Under the pieces are notes generated by a model. That model searched no databases and was not told where the DNA came from. It saw nothing but the letters and a program-made list of their open reading frames with translations. Source: Streptomyces pseudovenezuelae (GTDB taxonomy: Bacteria > Actinomycetota > Actinomycetes > Streptomycetales > Streptomycetaceae). Taken from it: DNA of 64,000 nt. The stretch is from assembly GCF_029892565.1 (NCBI RefSeq), contig NZ_JARXVH010000010.1, forward strand, positions 310,001 through 374,000. Direction: 5' to 3'. This document shows, piece after piece, positions 1 to 6,918 of this stretch. The position numbers and the translations under genes are program-made. How positions within the stretch are numbered: position 1 is the first letter of the stretch; the number at the start of each line of letters is the position of its first letter.

Positions 1-1234
1 GGACGTCGTTGCCGGACACGTCCGCGCGGTTGCCGGCCGAGACGAAGGTCGAGACGCCGGTGACCCCGGTGACGCCGCCGCCGCGCCGGTGCAGGCGGGA
101 GAGGAGGGCGATGCCGATGGCGCCGGACTGGGCGAACAGGCCGATGCGGCCGGGGCGGGGCATCTCGGGGGCGAGGGAGGCGTTGAGCCGTACCTCCTCG
201 GCGGTGTTGATGACCCCGAAGGCGTTCGGTCCGATGATGCGCATGCCGTACGTGCGCGCGTGGCGGACGAGTTCGCGCTGGCGGTCGCGTCCCTCGGGGC
301 CGCTCTCGGCGTATCCGGCGGAGACGACGACCAGTCCCTGTACGCCGTGTTCGCCGCACTCGGTGACGATCTCGGGGACGTGGTCGGCCGGCACGGCGAC
401 GACCGCGAGGTCGACGGGTCCGTCGATGTCCCGCACCGAGCGGTGGGCGGCGACCCCGTCGAGCTCCTTGAGGTCGTCGGGGAAGGCCTTGTTCACGGCG
501 TACAGCCGCCCGGTGAACCCGGCGTCCTTGATGTTGTCGAGGATGCTGCGGCCCACTCCCCCGGCCGTGCGGCCGACGCCGATCACGGCGACCGAGCCGG
601 GCACCAGCAGCCGTCGTACGGACCGCGCCTCCGCGCGCTGTTCACGCGCGCGCTGGACCGCGAGCGAGCGGTCGGTGGGTTCGAGGTCGAACTCCAGGCG
701 GACGACACCGTCCTCGAAGCTGCGCTTCTGGGTGTACCCGGCGTCCATGAAGACTTTGATCATCTTGTTGTTGGCGGGCAGCACCTCGGCGGCGAAGCGG
801 CGGATGCCGCGCTCGCGGGCGACGGCGGCGATGTGTTCGAGGAGTGCGGAGGCTACGCCGCGTCCCTGGTGGGCGTCCTGGACGAGGAAGGCGACCTCGG
901 CCTCGTCGGCGGGAGCGGACGCGGGCGTGCCCTCGGGACCAATGCGGTCATAGCGTACGGTGGCGATGAACTCGCCGCCGATCGTGGCCGCGAGACCCAC
1001 CCGGTCCACAAAGTCGTGGTGCGTGAAGCGGTGGACGTCCTTCGCGGACAGGCGCGGGTAGGGCGCGAAGAAGCGGTAGTACTTCGACTCGTCCGACACC
1101 TGCTCGTAGAAGCTGACCAGGCGGTCCGCGTCGTCGACGGTGATGGGGCGGATGCGCGCGGTGCCGCCGTCGCGCAGCACGACGTCGGCTTCCCAGTGGG
1201 CGGGGTACTCGTGCCGGTCCGACGAGGTCTGCAT
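1..1234 (-). CDS. Protein acetyltransferase: GNAT domain plus NDP-forming acyl-CoA synthetase-like domain (3' end cut by window)
   Basis: The reverse strand reads open from an ATG at 1234 to the window edge, giving 411 residues without a stop. Residues about 20-175 form a GNAT domain with an acetyl-CoA loop (QDAHQGRGVASALLEHI). Residues about 205-330 form a Rossmann CoA-binding domain (VPGSVAVIGVGRTAGGVGRS), followed by the start of a succinyl-CoA-ligase-like domain (MRPGRIGLFAQSGAIG). This order, with GNAT first, is that of the actinobacterial type II Pat enzymes such as S. lividans PatA. Those acetylate lysines of AMP-forming acyl-CoA synthetases and so control acetate activation. Full-length members are about twice this size, so the missing part lies beyond the window. 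The gene is divergent from ptsH. Domain assignment is firm; the substrate is inferred from the family. Confidence 0.88.
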   Translation of the reverse strand, partial: MQTSSDRHEYPAHWEADVVLRDGGTARIRPITVDDADRLVSFYEQVSDESKYYRFFAPYPRLSAKDVHRFTHHDFVDRVGLAATIGGEFIATVRYDRIGPEGTPASAPADEAEVAFLVQDAHQGRGVASALLEHIAAVARERGIRRFAAEVLPANNKMIKVFMDAGYTQKRSFEDGVVRLEFDLEPTDRSLAVQRAREQRAEARSVRRLLVPGSVAVIGVGRTAGGVGRSILDNIKDAGFTGRLYAVNKAFPDDLKELDGVAAHRSVRDIDGPVDLAVVAVPADHVPEIVTECGEHGVQGLVVVSAGYAESGPEGRDRQRELVRHARTYGMRIIGPNAFGVINTAEEVRLNASLAPEMPRPGRIGLFAQSGAIGIALLSRLHRRGGGVTGVTGVSTFVSAGNRADVSGNDV

Positions 1235-1328
1235 GAGGCTCAGCGTACGGCTCGCATCTGACAACGGCGCGAGGCAGTCTGGGGACGTGATCGGGCCGAG
1301 GCCGCGGCCCGACGACACGCTATGGAAA

Positions 1329-1357
1329 ACTGGTCTAGACAACATGGTCTAGACAAC
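1329..1357 (+). promoter_or_regulatory. Two tandem DasR-type (dre) operator sites upstream of ptsH
   Basis: ACTGGTCTAGACAAC at 1329-1343 is followed by CATGGTCTAGACAAC at 1343-1357. The shared 13-mer TGGTCTAGACAAC recurs with a 14-bp period. The published dre consensus is close to A(C/G)TGGTCTAGACCA(C/G)T, so both copies are good left-arm and centre matches. DasR is the GntR-family N-acetylglucosamine regulator that controls pts genes in Streptomyces. The sites end 25 bp before the ptsH start codon. Confidence 0.82.
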
Positions 1358-1382
1358 CTCAGAGAGTGAAGGGCAGCATCAC

Positions 1383-1664
1383 ATGGCTGAGCGCCGCGTC
1401 AACGTCGGCTGGGCCGAGGGCCTCCACGCCCGCCCCGCTTCCATCTTCGTCCGAGCCGCCACGGCCACAGGCGTCCCGGTGACGATCGCCAAGTCCGACG
1501 GCAACGCCGTCAACGCGGCCTCCATGCTCGCCGTCCTGGGCCTGGGCGCCCAGGGTGGCGAGGAGATCGTCCTGGCTTCCGGGGCGGAGGGCGCGGACGC
1601 CGCGCTCGACCGGCTGGCGAAGCTGGTCTCCGAGGGGCTCGAGGAGCTTCCCGAAACCGTCTGA
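1383..1664 (+). CDS. ptsH: HPr phosphocarrier protein of the phosphotransferase system
   Basis: This 93-residue protein matches HPr in length. It carries the active-site motif GLHARPAS with His15, which takes phosphate from enzyme I and passes it to sugar-specific IIA components in the cytoplasm. Ser47 lies in NAASMLAVLGLG, the region that carries the regulatory serine in Firmicutes. Actinobacteria generally lack HPr kinase, so that serine may not be used. The ATG at 1383 is preceded by the purine-rich sequence GAGAGTGAAGGG. The gene stands alone, behind two DasR-type operators and before a strong hairpin, so it is probably monocistronic and controlled by aminosugar availability. Confidence 0.96.
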   Translation: MAERRVNVGWAEGLHARPASIFVRAATATGVPVTIAKSDGNAVNAASMLAVLGLGAQGGEEIVLASGAEGADAALDRLAKLVSEGLEELPETV

Positions 1665-1719
1665 AAATCGAATTGAGGGATGCGGCACTCGTCACTTCGG
1701 CGACGGCGTCCCACAACTC

Positions 1720-1755
1720 CGAAGGGCTCGCCCGAATTACCGGGCGAGCCCTTCG
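1720..1755. terminator. Inverted-repeat terminator between convergent ptsH and the GntR gene
   Basis: A perfect 15-bp stem (1720-1734 pairing with 1741-1755, beginning CGAAGGGCTCGCCCG) encloses the loop AATTAC. It lies between the 3' ends of two convergent genes and can serve both strands. Confidence 0.85.
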
Positions 1756-1824
1756 AATTTCCCGAATTCGGGCAGCAGAAATAATCCCCCGCGAATTACC
1801 TTCTCTTTGTATACGGCGCCCGTG

Positions 1825-2517
1825 TTAATGCCGCACACCCGACATGTTTACGGGATGTTGCGAGTTCCTCACACGCTCCGCGCGTTCACCGGTGCCGAAG
1901 CGCAGCCGGTGCGCCGAGGTCGAGTGCTCGGTGTGCAGGGCGGTGATCGCCCGGGCGCGCTCGGCGTCCCCGCGCGCCACGGCGTCGACGATCGCGCCGT
2001 GCTCAGCCCAGGACTCCACGGGGTTGGCCGGCGCCTCCACGGCGTACATCCAGGCGATCTTGTGGCGCAGCTGGGTCAGCGTCGAGGTCAGCGCGTGGCT
2101 GCCGGAGGCCTGGGCGAGCGTCTCGTGGAACCAGCCCCCCAGGGAGCGCAGATCCTCACTGTTGCCCCTCCTGGCCCGCTCCTGGCCCAGCCTGACCAGG
2201 CCGCGCAGCACCTTGAGGTGGGCCTCGGTGCGCCGCTGGGCGGCCCGGGAGGCGCCGAGCGGCTCCAGCAGCATGCGCATCTCCAGCAGGTCGGCGGCCT
2301 CCTGCTCGGTCGGTTCCGCGACGCACGCGCCCGCGTGCCGCCGGGTCACCACGAAGCCCTCCGCCTCCAGCGTGCGCAGGGCCTCACGGACGGGGACGCG
2401 GGAGACGCCGTAGCGCCGCGCCAGGAGTTCCTCGGTGAGCCGGCCGCCGCGCTCGTAGACACCGGCGACGATGTCGTCCCGGATGGCCGTGCACACCGAG
2501 TGCGCCGGAATACGCAT
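1825..2517 (-). CDS. GntR-family transcriptional regulator, FCD (FadR) subfamily
   Basis: This 230-residue protein has an N-terminal winged helix (about residues 8-72, with LLARRYGVSRVPVREALR as recognition helix). The all-helical C-terminal half resembles the FCD ligand-binding domain, with His-containing stretches (GWFHETLAQASGSHAL, WAEHGAIVDAV) that often bind a metal and a carboxylate effector. The ATG at 2517 is preceded by GGAGG at about 7 nt. It is convergent with ptsH and is probably monocistronic. The FCD class suggests a small organic acid as ligand, but neither ligand nor target can be read from the sequence. Confidence 0.9.
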   Translation of the reverse strand: MRIPAHSVCTAIRDDIVAGVYERGGRLTEELLARRYGVSRVPVREALRTLEAEGFVVTRRHAGACVAEPTEQEAADLLEMRMLLEPLGASRAAQRRTEAHLKVLRGLVRLGQERARRGNSEDLRSLGGWFHETLAQASGSHALTSTLTQLRHKIAWMYAVEAPANPVESWAEHGAIVDAVARGDAERARAITALHTEHSTSAHRLRFGTGERAERVRNSQHPVNMSGVRH

Positions 2518-2658
2518 GTCCGACCTCCGTCTTAATCCCCGTGAAACGTCGCCGATTGACGTGTGTTCAGTGACTCTATTGCAATCAGCGGGAATTTCCG
2601 ACGGCGGACCGGAATCCAGGGATATTTTTTGGACAGAGTACGGACAGAAAGACCGAAA

Positions 2659-2681
2659 GCCCCGGCTCGGGGAGCCGGGGC
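2659..2681 (-). terminator. Hairpin terminator downstream of the M23 peptidase gene
   Basis: GCCCCGGCTC at 2659-2668 pairs perfectly with GAGCCGGGGC at 2672-2681 across a 3-nt loop. It starts 26 bp past the stop codon of the M23 gene. Confidence 0.75.
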
Positions 2682-2706
2682 CGGAAGAAGATCTCGCGGT
2701 CCGTCG

Positions 2707-3483
2707 TCAGACGTTCACACCATGCGAACGCAGGTAGGCGACGGGGTCGATGTCCGAGCCGTACTCGGGGGTCGTCCGGGCCTCGAAGTGCAGATGCGGT
2801 CCGGTGACGTTGCCGGTCGCGCCGGAGAGGGCTATCTGCTGGCCCGGGGTGACCGTCTGGCCCACCGAGACCCCGATGGACGACAGGTGACCGTACTGGG
2901 TGTACGTGCCGTCGTTCATCTTGATCACGATCTGGTTGCCGTAGGAGCCGCCCCAACCGGTCTCCACGACCGTGCCGGAGCCGACCGCGTGGACGGTCGT
3001 GCCGCTGGCCGCATGGAAGTCGATGCCGGTGTGGCTGCCGGAGGACCACAGCGAGCCGCCGCTCTTGTAACCCGTGGAGACGTACGAGTTCGAGATCGGC
3101 GCGACGAAGGTGTTGAGGCGCTTGCGCTCGGCGGCGCGGGCGGCGCGCTCCTTGGCCTCGCGCTCCTCCTTGGCCCTCGCGGCGGCCTTCTTGCGTGCCG
3201 CCTCGGCGGCGGCCTTCTTGAGAGCTGCCTCCTCGGCCGCCTCCTTCTGGGCGTCGGCCTGGGCGTCGATCTTGGCGGCGATCGTGTCGCCGACGGTGAT
3301 GACAGGGGTGAAACCGGTCTGCTCGACGGAGTTCTCCGCGGAGTTGTCCGCGGCGAGCGCCGGGGCCGCCAGGGTGCCGATGACGCCGGTGGTGGCGAGT
3401 GCCGCGACGCCCGCCGCGCGGGCGGTCGTGCGCTTCATCCGGCTGGGACGGCGGTGCTTCCCGGTGGCGCAGGTGAACGCCAT
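2707..3483 (-). CDS. Secreted M23-family cell-wall endopeptidase (LytM/lysostaphin-type)
   Basis: The protein has 258 residues. A long basic N-region leads into a hydrophobic segment with a signal-peptidase site near APALA-AD (about residue 45). An Ala/Lys/Glu-rich coiled-coil segment spans about residues 65-120. The C-terminal M23 domain keeps the zinc ligands in HTGIDF and the HLHFE motif. Such enzymes cut peptide cross-bridges of peptidoglycan outside the membrane; the coiled coil probably places or restrains the enzyme. Expression is probably set by the c-di-AMP riboswitch in its 5' leader. A second in-frame ATG (MKRTTARAAG) would shorten the signal peptide, so the exact start is less certain than the identity. 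Confidence 0.92.
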   Translation of the reverse strand: MAFTCATGKHRRPSRMKRTTARAAGVAALATTGVIGTLAAPALAADNSAENSVEQTGFTPVITVGDTIAAKIDAQADAQKEAAEEAALKKAAAEAARKKAAARAKEEREAKERAARAAERKRLNTFVAPISNSYVSTGYKSGGSLWSSGSHTGIDFHAASGTTVHAVGSGTVVETGWGGSYGNQIVIKMNDGTYTQYGHLSSIGVSVGQTVTPGQQIALSGATGNVTGPHLHFEARTTPEYGSDIDPVAYLRSHGVNV

Positions 3484-3500
3484 GTACTGGGTGGTCCTTT

Positions 3501-3660
3501 CCTTCCTTCTCGCCTACCGGGTTAGCTGACGGGTTCGGAGCAGGAAGGTCTCCTACGGACCCCCTCGCTGGGCGCGGGCGTCCGATTCACCCCAGGGACT
3601 TCGATGGGTCCCCGGCTCCCCTGGCTCGCGCCGGACGGGGACTCGGCGATGACTGCCCGG
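3501..3660 (-). promoter_or_regulatory. c-di-AMP-sensing ydaO/yuaA-type riboswitch in the leader of the M23 gene
   Basis: The transcribed strand shows the conserved blocks in order: GGGGTGAATC (3584-3593), CCGTAGGAGACCTTCC (about 3544-3559), CGAACCCGTCAGCTAACCCG (3518-3537) and GGTAGGCGAGAAGGAA (about 3503-3518). This is the ydaO core as it occurs ahead of Streptomyces cell-wall hydrolase genes. The ligand c-di-AMP represses expression in known cases. The 5' boundary is approximate. The riboswitch ends about 18 nt before the start codon. Confidence 0.9.
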
Positions 3661-3800
3661 TGCCGCGGATGCGGCGCGGTGCCTGACGGACAGCCCGGAT
3701 GACGCTAAACGGGACAACTTTCAATCCCCAAACGGATCACGGCTTTTGTAGCGCATGCCACAGGGCAGACAGGCAACCTCTCCCTCAATTCGGACATACA

Positions 3801-3834
3801 GGGGCCCTGGTGACGCTTCCGTCACCAGGGCCCC
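3801..3834 (-). terminator. Strong hairpin terminator downstream of the M16 peptidase operon
   Basis: A perfect 15-bp stem (GGGGCCCTGGTGACG, 3801-3815, with 3820-3834) encloses the tetraloop CTTC. It lies just past the stop of the second M16 gene. Confidence 0.85.
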
Positions 3835-3871
3835 TGCGCGCGCGTGGCGCTCGCTTCGCCTCCGCCAGTCC

Positions 3872-5260
3872 CTACTCGGCCGAAACGACGGTGACTTCGC
3901 CGATGCCGAGAGCCTCCACGGGCTCCTTGATCTGCGCCGCGTCACCGACCAGGACGGTCACCAGACGGTCCACCGGGAAGGCGCTCACAGCGGCCGCGGT
4001 GGCCTCCACGGTGCCGGTCGCGGCGAGCTGCCGGTACAGCGTCGCCTGGTAGTCGTCGGGCAGGTGCTGCTCGACCTGGTCGGCCAGCGTGCTCGCGACG
4101 GCCGCCGCGGTCTCGTACTTCAGCGGCGCCACGCCCACCAGGTTCTGCACGGCGACATCGCGCTCGGCGTCGGTCAGACCGCCCTCGGCGAGCGTGCGCA
4201 GCACCGTCCACAGGTCCTGCAGCGCCGGACCGGTGTTCGGGGTGTCGAAGGAGCCGCTGATGGCGAGCATCGCGGCACCGGTGCCGTCCGGGGCGGACCG
4301 CAGTACCTGCCCGAACGCCCGTACGCCGTAGGTGTAGCCCTTCTCCTCGCGCAGGACGCGGTCCAGCCGGGAGGTTAGGGTGCCGCCCAGGCAGTACGTG
4401 CCGAGCACCTGCGCCGCCCACACGCGGTCGTGCCGGTCGGGGCCGATGCGGCCGATGAGCAGCTGCGTCTGTACGGCGCCGGGGCGGTCCACGATGATCA
4501 CGCGCCCGGTGTCGTCGGCGGTCACCGGCGGCACGGGACGCGGCTCGGCAGAGGAGCCGGTCCAGGAGCCGAGGGTGTCGCCGAGCAGCTCGTCGAGGTC
4601 GATGCCGGTGAGGTCGCCGACGACCACGGCGGTGGCGGTGGCGGGACGGACGTGCTTCTCGTAGAAGGCGCGTACGGCCGCCGAGTCGATGCTCTCGACG
4701 GTCTCCTCGGTGCCCTGGCGCGGGCGCGACATGCGCGAGGTGGCCGGGAAGAGCTCCTTGGAGAGCTCCTTGGCGGCACGCCGGGAGGGGTTGGCCAGCT
4801 CGTGCGGGATCTCGTCGAGGCGGTTGGTGACCAGCCGCTCGATCTCGCTGTCCGCGAACGCGGGCGCCCTGAGGGCGTCGGCCAGCAGACCGAGCCCCTT
4901 GGTCAGGCGGGAGACCGGCACTTCGAGGCTCAGCCGGACGCCGGGGTGGTCGGCGTGCGCGTCGAGGGTCGCGCCGCAGCGCTCCAGCTCGGCGGCGAAC
5001 TCCTCGGCGGAGTGCTTGTCCGTGCCCTCGGAGAAGGCCCGCGCCATGATCGTGCCGACGCCGTCCAGGCCGGCCGGTTCGGCCTCCAGGGGCGCCTCAA
5101 GGAGAACCTCCACGGCGACGACCTGCTGGCCGGGGCGCTGGCAGCGCAGGACCGTCAGGCCGTTGTCGAGCGTCCCGCGTTCGGGGGCCGGGAACGCCCA
5201 CGGCTTGGCCTCGCCGGCCTGCGGCTGCGGGTGGAATTCCATCGCGGCGAGCTCGGTCAC
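3872..5260 (-). CDS. M16-family peptidase-like subunit lacking the zinc motif
   Basis: The 462-residue product starts at GTG 5260, which overlaps the TGA of the upstream M16 gene by 4 nt, so the two are translationally coupled. It has the M16 fold layout: LDNGLTVLRCQRPGQQVVAVEVLLEA at the N-terminus and the C-terminal half signature (EEKGYTYGVRAFGQV). Where the active subunit has HxxEH it has ARAFSEGTDKHSAEEF, so it cannot bind zinc in the usual way. Bacterial M16 enzymes often work as such active/inactive heterodimers enclosing a chamber for small peptides. The same frame stays open far upstream of the GTG, but that part is a shadow of the partner gene. Confidence 0.9.
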   Translation of the reverse strand: MTELAAMEFHPQPQAGEAKPWAFPAPERGTLDNGLTVLRCQRPGQQVVAVEVLLEAPLEAEPAGLDGVGTIMARAFSEGTDKHSAEEFAAELERCGATLDAHADHPGVRLSLEVPVSRLTKGLGLLADALRAPAFADSEIERLVTNRLDEIPHELANPSRRAAKELSKELFPATSRMSRPRQGTEETVESIDSAAVRAFYEKHVRPATATAVVVGDLTGIDLDELLGDTLGSWTGSSAEPRPVPPVTADDTGRVIIVDRPGAVQTQLLIGRIGPDRHDRVWAAQVLGTYCLGGTLTSRLDRVLREEKGYTYGVRAFGQVLRSAPDGTGAAMLAISGSFDTPNTGPALQDLWTVLRTLAEGGLTDAERDVAVQNLVGVAPLKYETAAAVASTLADQVEQHLPDDYQATLYRQLAATGTVEATAAAVSAFPVDRLVTVLVGDAAQIKEPVEALGIGEVTVVSAE

Positions 5261-6612
5261 TTGGCCGCCTCCTCGTTCTCGGTGGGCTCGGTGGGCTCGG
5301 TGGGCTCGGCGGCGAGGGGTTCGTAGACGAGCACCGCGCGGTTGTCGGGGCGCAGTCGGGCCCTGGCGATCTCCTGGACCTCTTCCGGGGTCACCTCCAG
5401 GACGCGCTGCACGGCGGTCAGGGCCAGCTGCGGGTCGCCGAACAGGACGGCGTACCGGCACAGTTCGTCGGCGCGGCCCGCGACCGTACCGAGCCGGTCC
5501 AGCCATTCGCGCTCCAACTGGGCCTGGGCGCGCTCCATTTCCTCGGCCGTGGGGCCCTCCTCGGCGAACCGGGCGAGCTCCTCGTCGATGGCGGCCTCGA
5601 TGACCGGCACCTCGTAGTCGCCGGACGTCTTCACGTCCAGCCAGCCCAGGGACGGCGCACCGGCCAGCCGCAGCAGACCGAAGCCGGCCGCGACGGCCGT
5701 ACGGTCGCGCCGCACAAGGCGGTTGTAGAGACGGGAGGACTCGCCGCCACCGAGGACGGTGAGCGCCAGGTCGGCCGCGTCGCACGCACGCGTGCCATCC
5801 TCCGGCAGCCGGTAGGCCGCCATCAGGGCGCGCGCCGGCACCTCTTCCTCGACGACCTCGCGCAACTGCCCGCCGATGACCTCGGGCAACGCGCCGTCGC
5901 GCGGGACGGGCTTGCCGTCGTGCGCCGGGATGGACCCGAAGTACCGCTCGACCCAGGCGAGCGTCTGCTCCGGGTCGATGTCGCCGACGACCGACAGGAC
6001 GGCGTTGTTGGGCGCGTAGTAGGTGCGGAAGAACGCGCGTGCGTCCTCCAGGGTCGCCGCGTCCAGGTCGGCCATCGAGCCGATCGGGGTGTGGTGGTAG
6101 GGGTGGCCCTCCGGATAGGCGAGGGCGGTCAGCTTCTCGAACGCCGTGCCGTAGGGGACGTTGTCGTAGCGCTGCCTGCGTTCGTTCTTCACCACGTCCC
6201 GCTGGTTGTCCATGGACTCGTCGTCCAGGGCCGCGAGCAGGGAACCCATGCGGTCGGCCTCCAGCCAGAGGGCGAGCTCCAGCTGGTGGGTGGGCATGGT
6301 CTCGAAGTAGTTGGTGCGCTCGAAGCTGGTGGTGCCGTTGAGCGAACCGCCCGCGCCCTGCACCAGTTCGAAGTGTCCGTTGCCCTTCACCTGCTTCGAG
6401 CCCTGGAACATGAGGTGCTCGAAAAGGTGAGCAAGACCCGTGCGCCCCTTGACCTCGTGGCGCGAGCCGACGTCGTACCAGAGGCACACCGCCGCGACCG
6501 GGGTCAGGTGGTCCTCTGAGAGCACCACGCGCAGGCCGTTGGCCAGGCGGTGCTCGGTCGCTGTCAGGCCGCCGGTGTCTGCCTGGTCTGTGGCCGTGTG
6601 ACCCATGGGCAT
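5257..6612 (-). CDS. M16-family zinc metallopeptidase, catalytic subunit
   Basis: The product is 451 residues from ATG 6612, preceded by GAAGGGACG at about 5 nt. An upstream in-frame start at 6684 lacks this. The inverted zincin motif HLFEH (His62, Glu65, His66) and the downstream ligand Glu in NERRQRYDN (about residue 144) are present. The protein ends with a Thr-Glu-Pro repeat tail. No signal peptide is visible, so the protein is probably cytoplasmic, degrading small peptides. It is first in an operon with the non-catalytic partner. It is divergent from parC with a 306-bp gap. Confidence 0.93.
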   Translation of the reverse strand: MPMGHTATDQADTGGLTATEHRLANGLRVVLSEDHLTPVAAVCLWYDVGSRHEVKGRTGLAHLFEHLMFQGSKQVKGNGHFELVQGAGGSLNGTTSFERTNYFETMPTHQLELALWLEADRMGSLLAALDDESMDNQRDVVKNERRQRYDNVPYGTAFEKLTALAYPEGHPYHHTPIGSMADLDAATLEDARAFFRTYYAPNNAVLSVVGDIDPEQTLAWVERYFGSIPAHDGKPVPRDGALPEVIGGQLREVVEEEVPARALMAAYRLPEDGTRACDAADLALTVLGGGESSRLYNRLVRRDRTAVAAGFGLLRLAGAPSLGWLDVKTSGDYEVPVIEAAIDEELARFAEEGPTAEEMERAQAQLEREWLDRLGTVAGRADELCRYAVLFGDPQLALTAVQRVLEVTPEEVQEIARARLRPDNRAVLVYEPLAAEPTEPTEPTENEEAAK

Positions 6613-6918
6613 GTACGTCCCTTCGATCGCGAATGCGGCGGTAGGAAACCGGGGTTTTCCTACCGGTCCCGCCACTGTATGCAAGCGTGCGGACGGTCGG
6701 CGAAGTTCCCGGTGGACGTACGCCCAGAGCGGATCGCGTAGCCTGCGGGCACGCCGGGCACAAGGGTCGATGTCGGGTCCTCGTCCGGGTTGTCAGTGCC
6801 GCGGTCCACAATGGTCGCGTCAGATACCGTTCACGCTTCAGCAAGAGTGAGCCGGAGGGGCGCGGCACCCACGTGAGCGACCCGTAGGCGAGCTACCAGA
6901 AAAGAGGAGCCGGCAGCG
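6613..6918. other. Intergenic region between the divergent M16 operon and parC
   Basis: 306 bp with no convincing gene. It must hold the two divergent promoters. The only clear element is the parC ribosome-binding site AAAGAGGAG at about 6902-6910. Confidence 0.6.

Noticed and set aside
5275..5320. Repeated GGTGGGCTC units near the end of the first M16 gene as a regulatory repeat.
   Set aside because: They encode the Thr-Glu-Pro tail of the protein and lie inside the coding sequence.
3872..6868. A 998-codon open frame on the minus strand that could be read as a single giant M16 protein.
   Set aside because: Only the part downstream of GTG 5260 resembles M16. The upstream part is antisense-like Arg/Pro-rich translation of the partner gene in the wrong frame.
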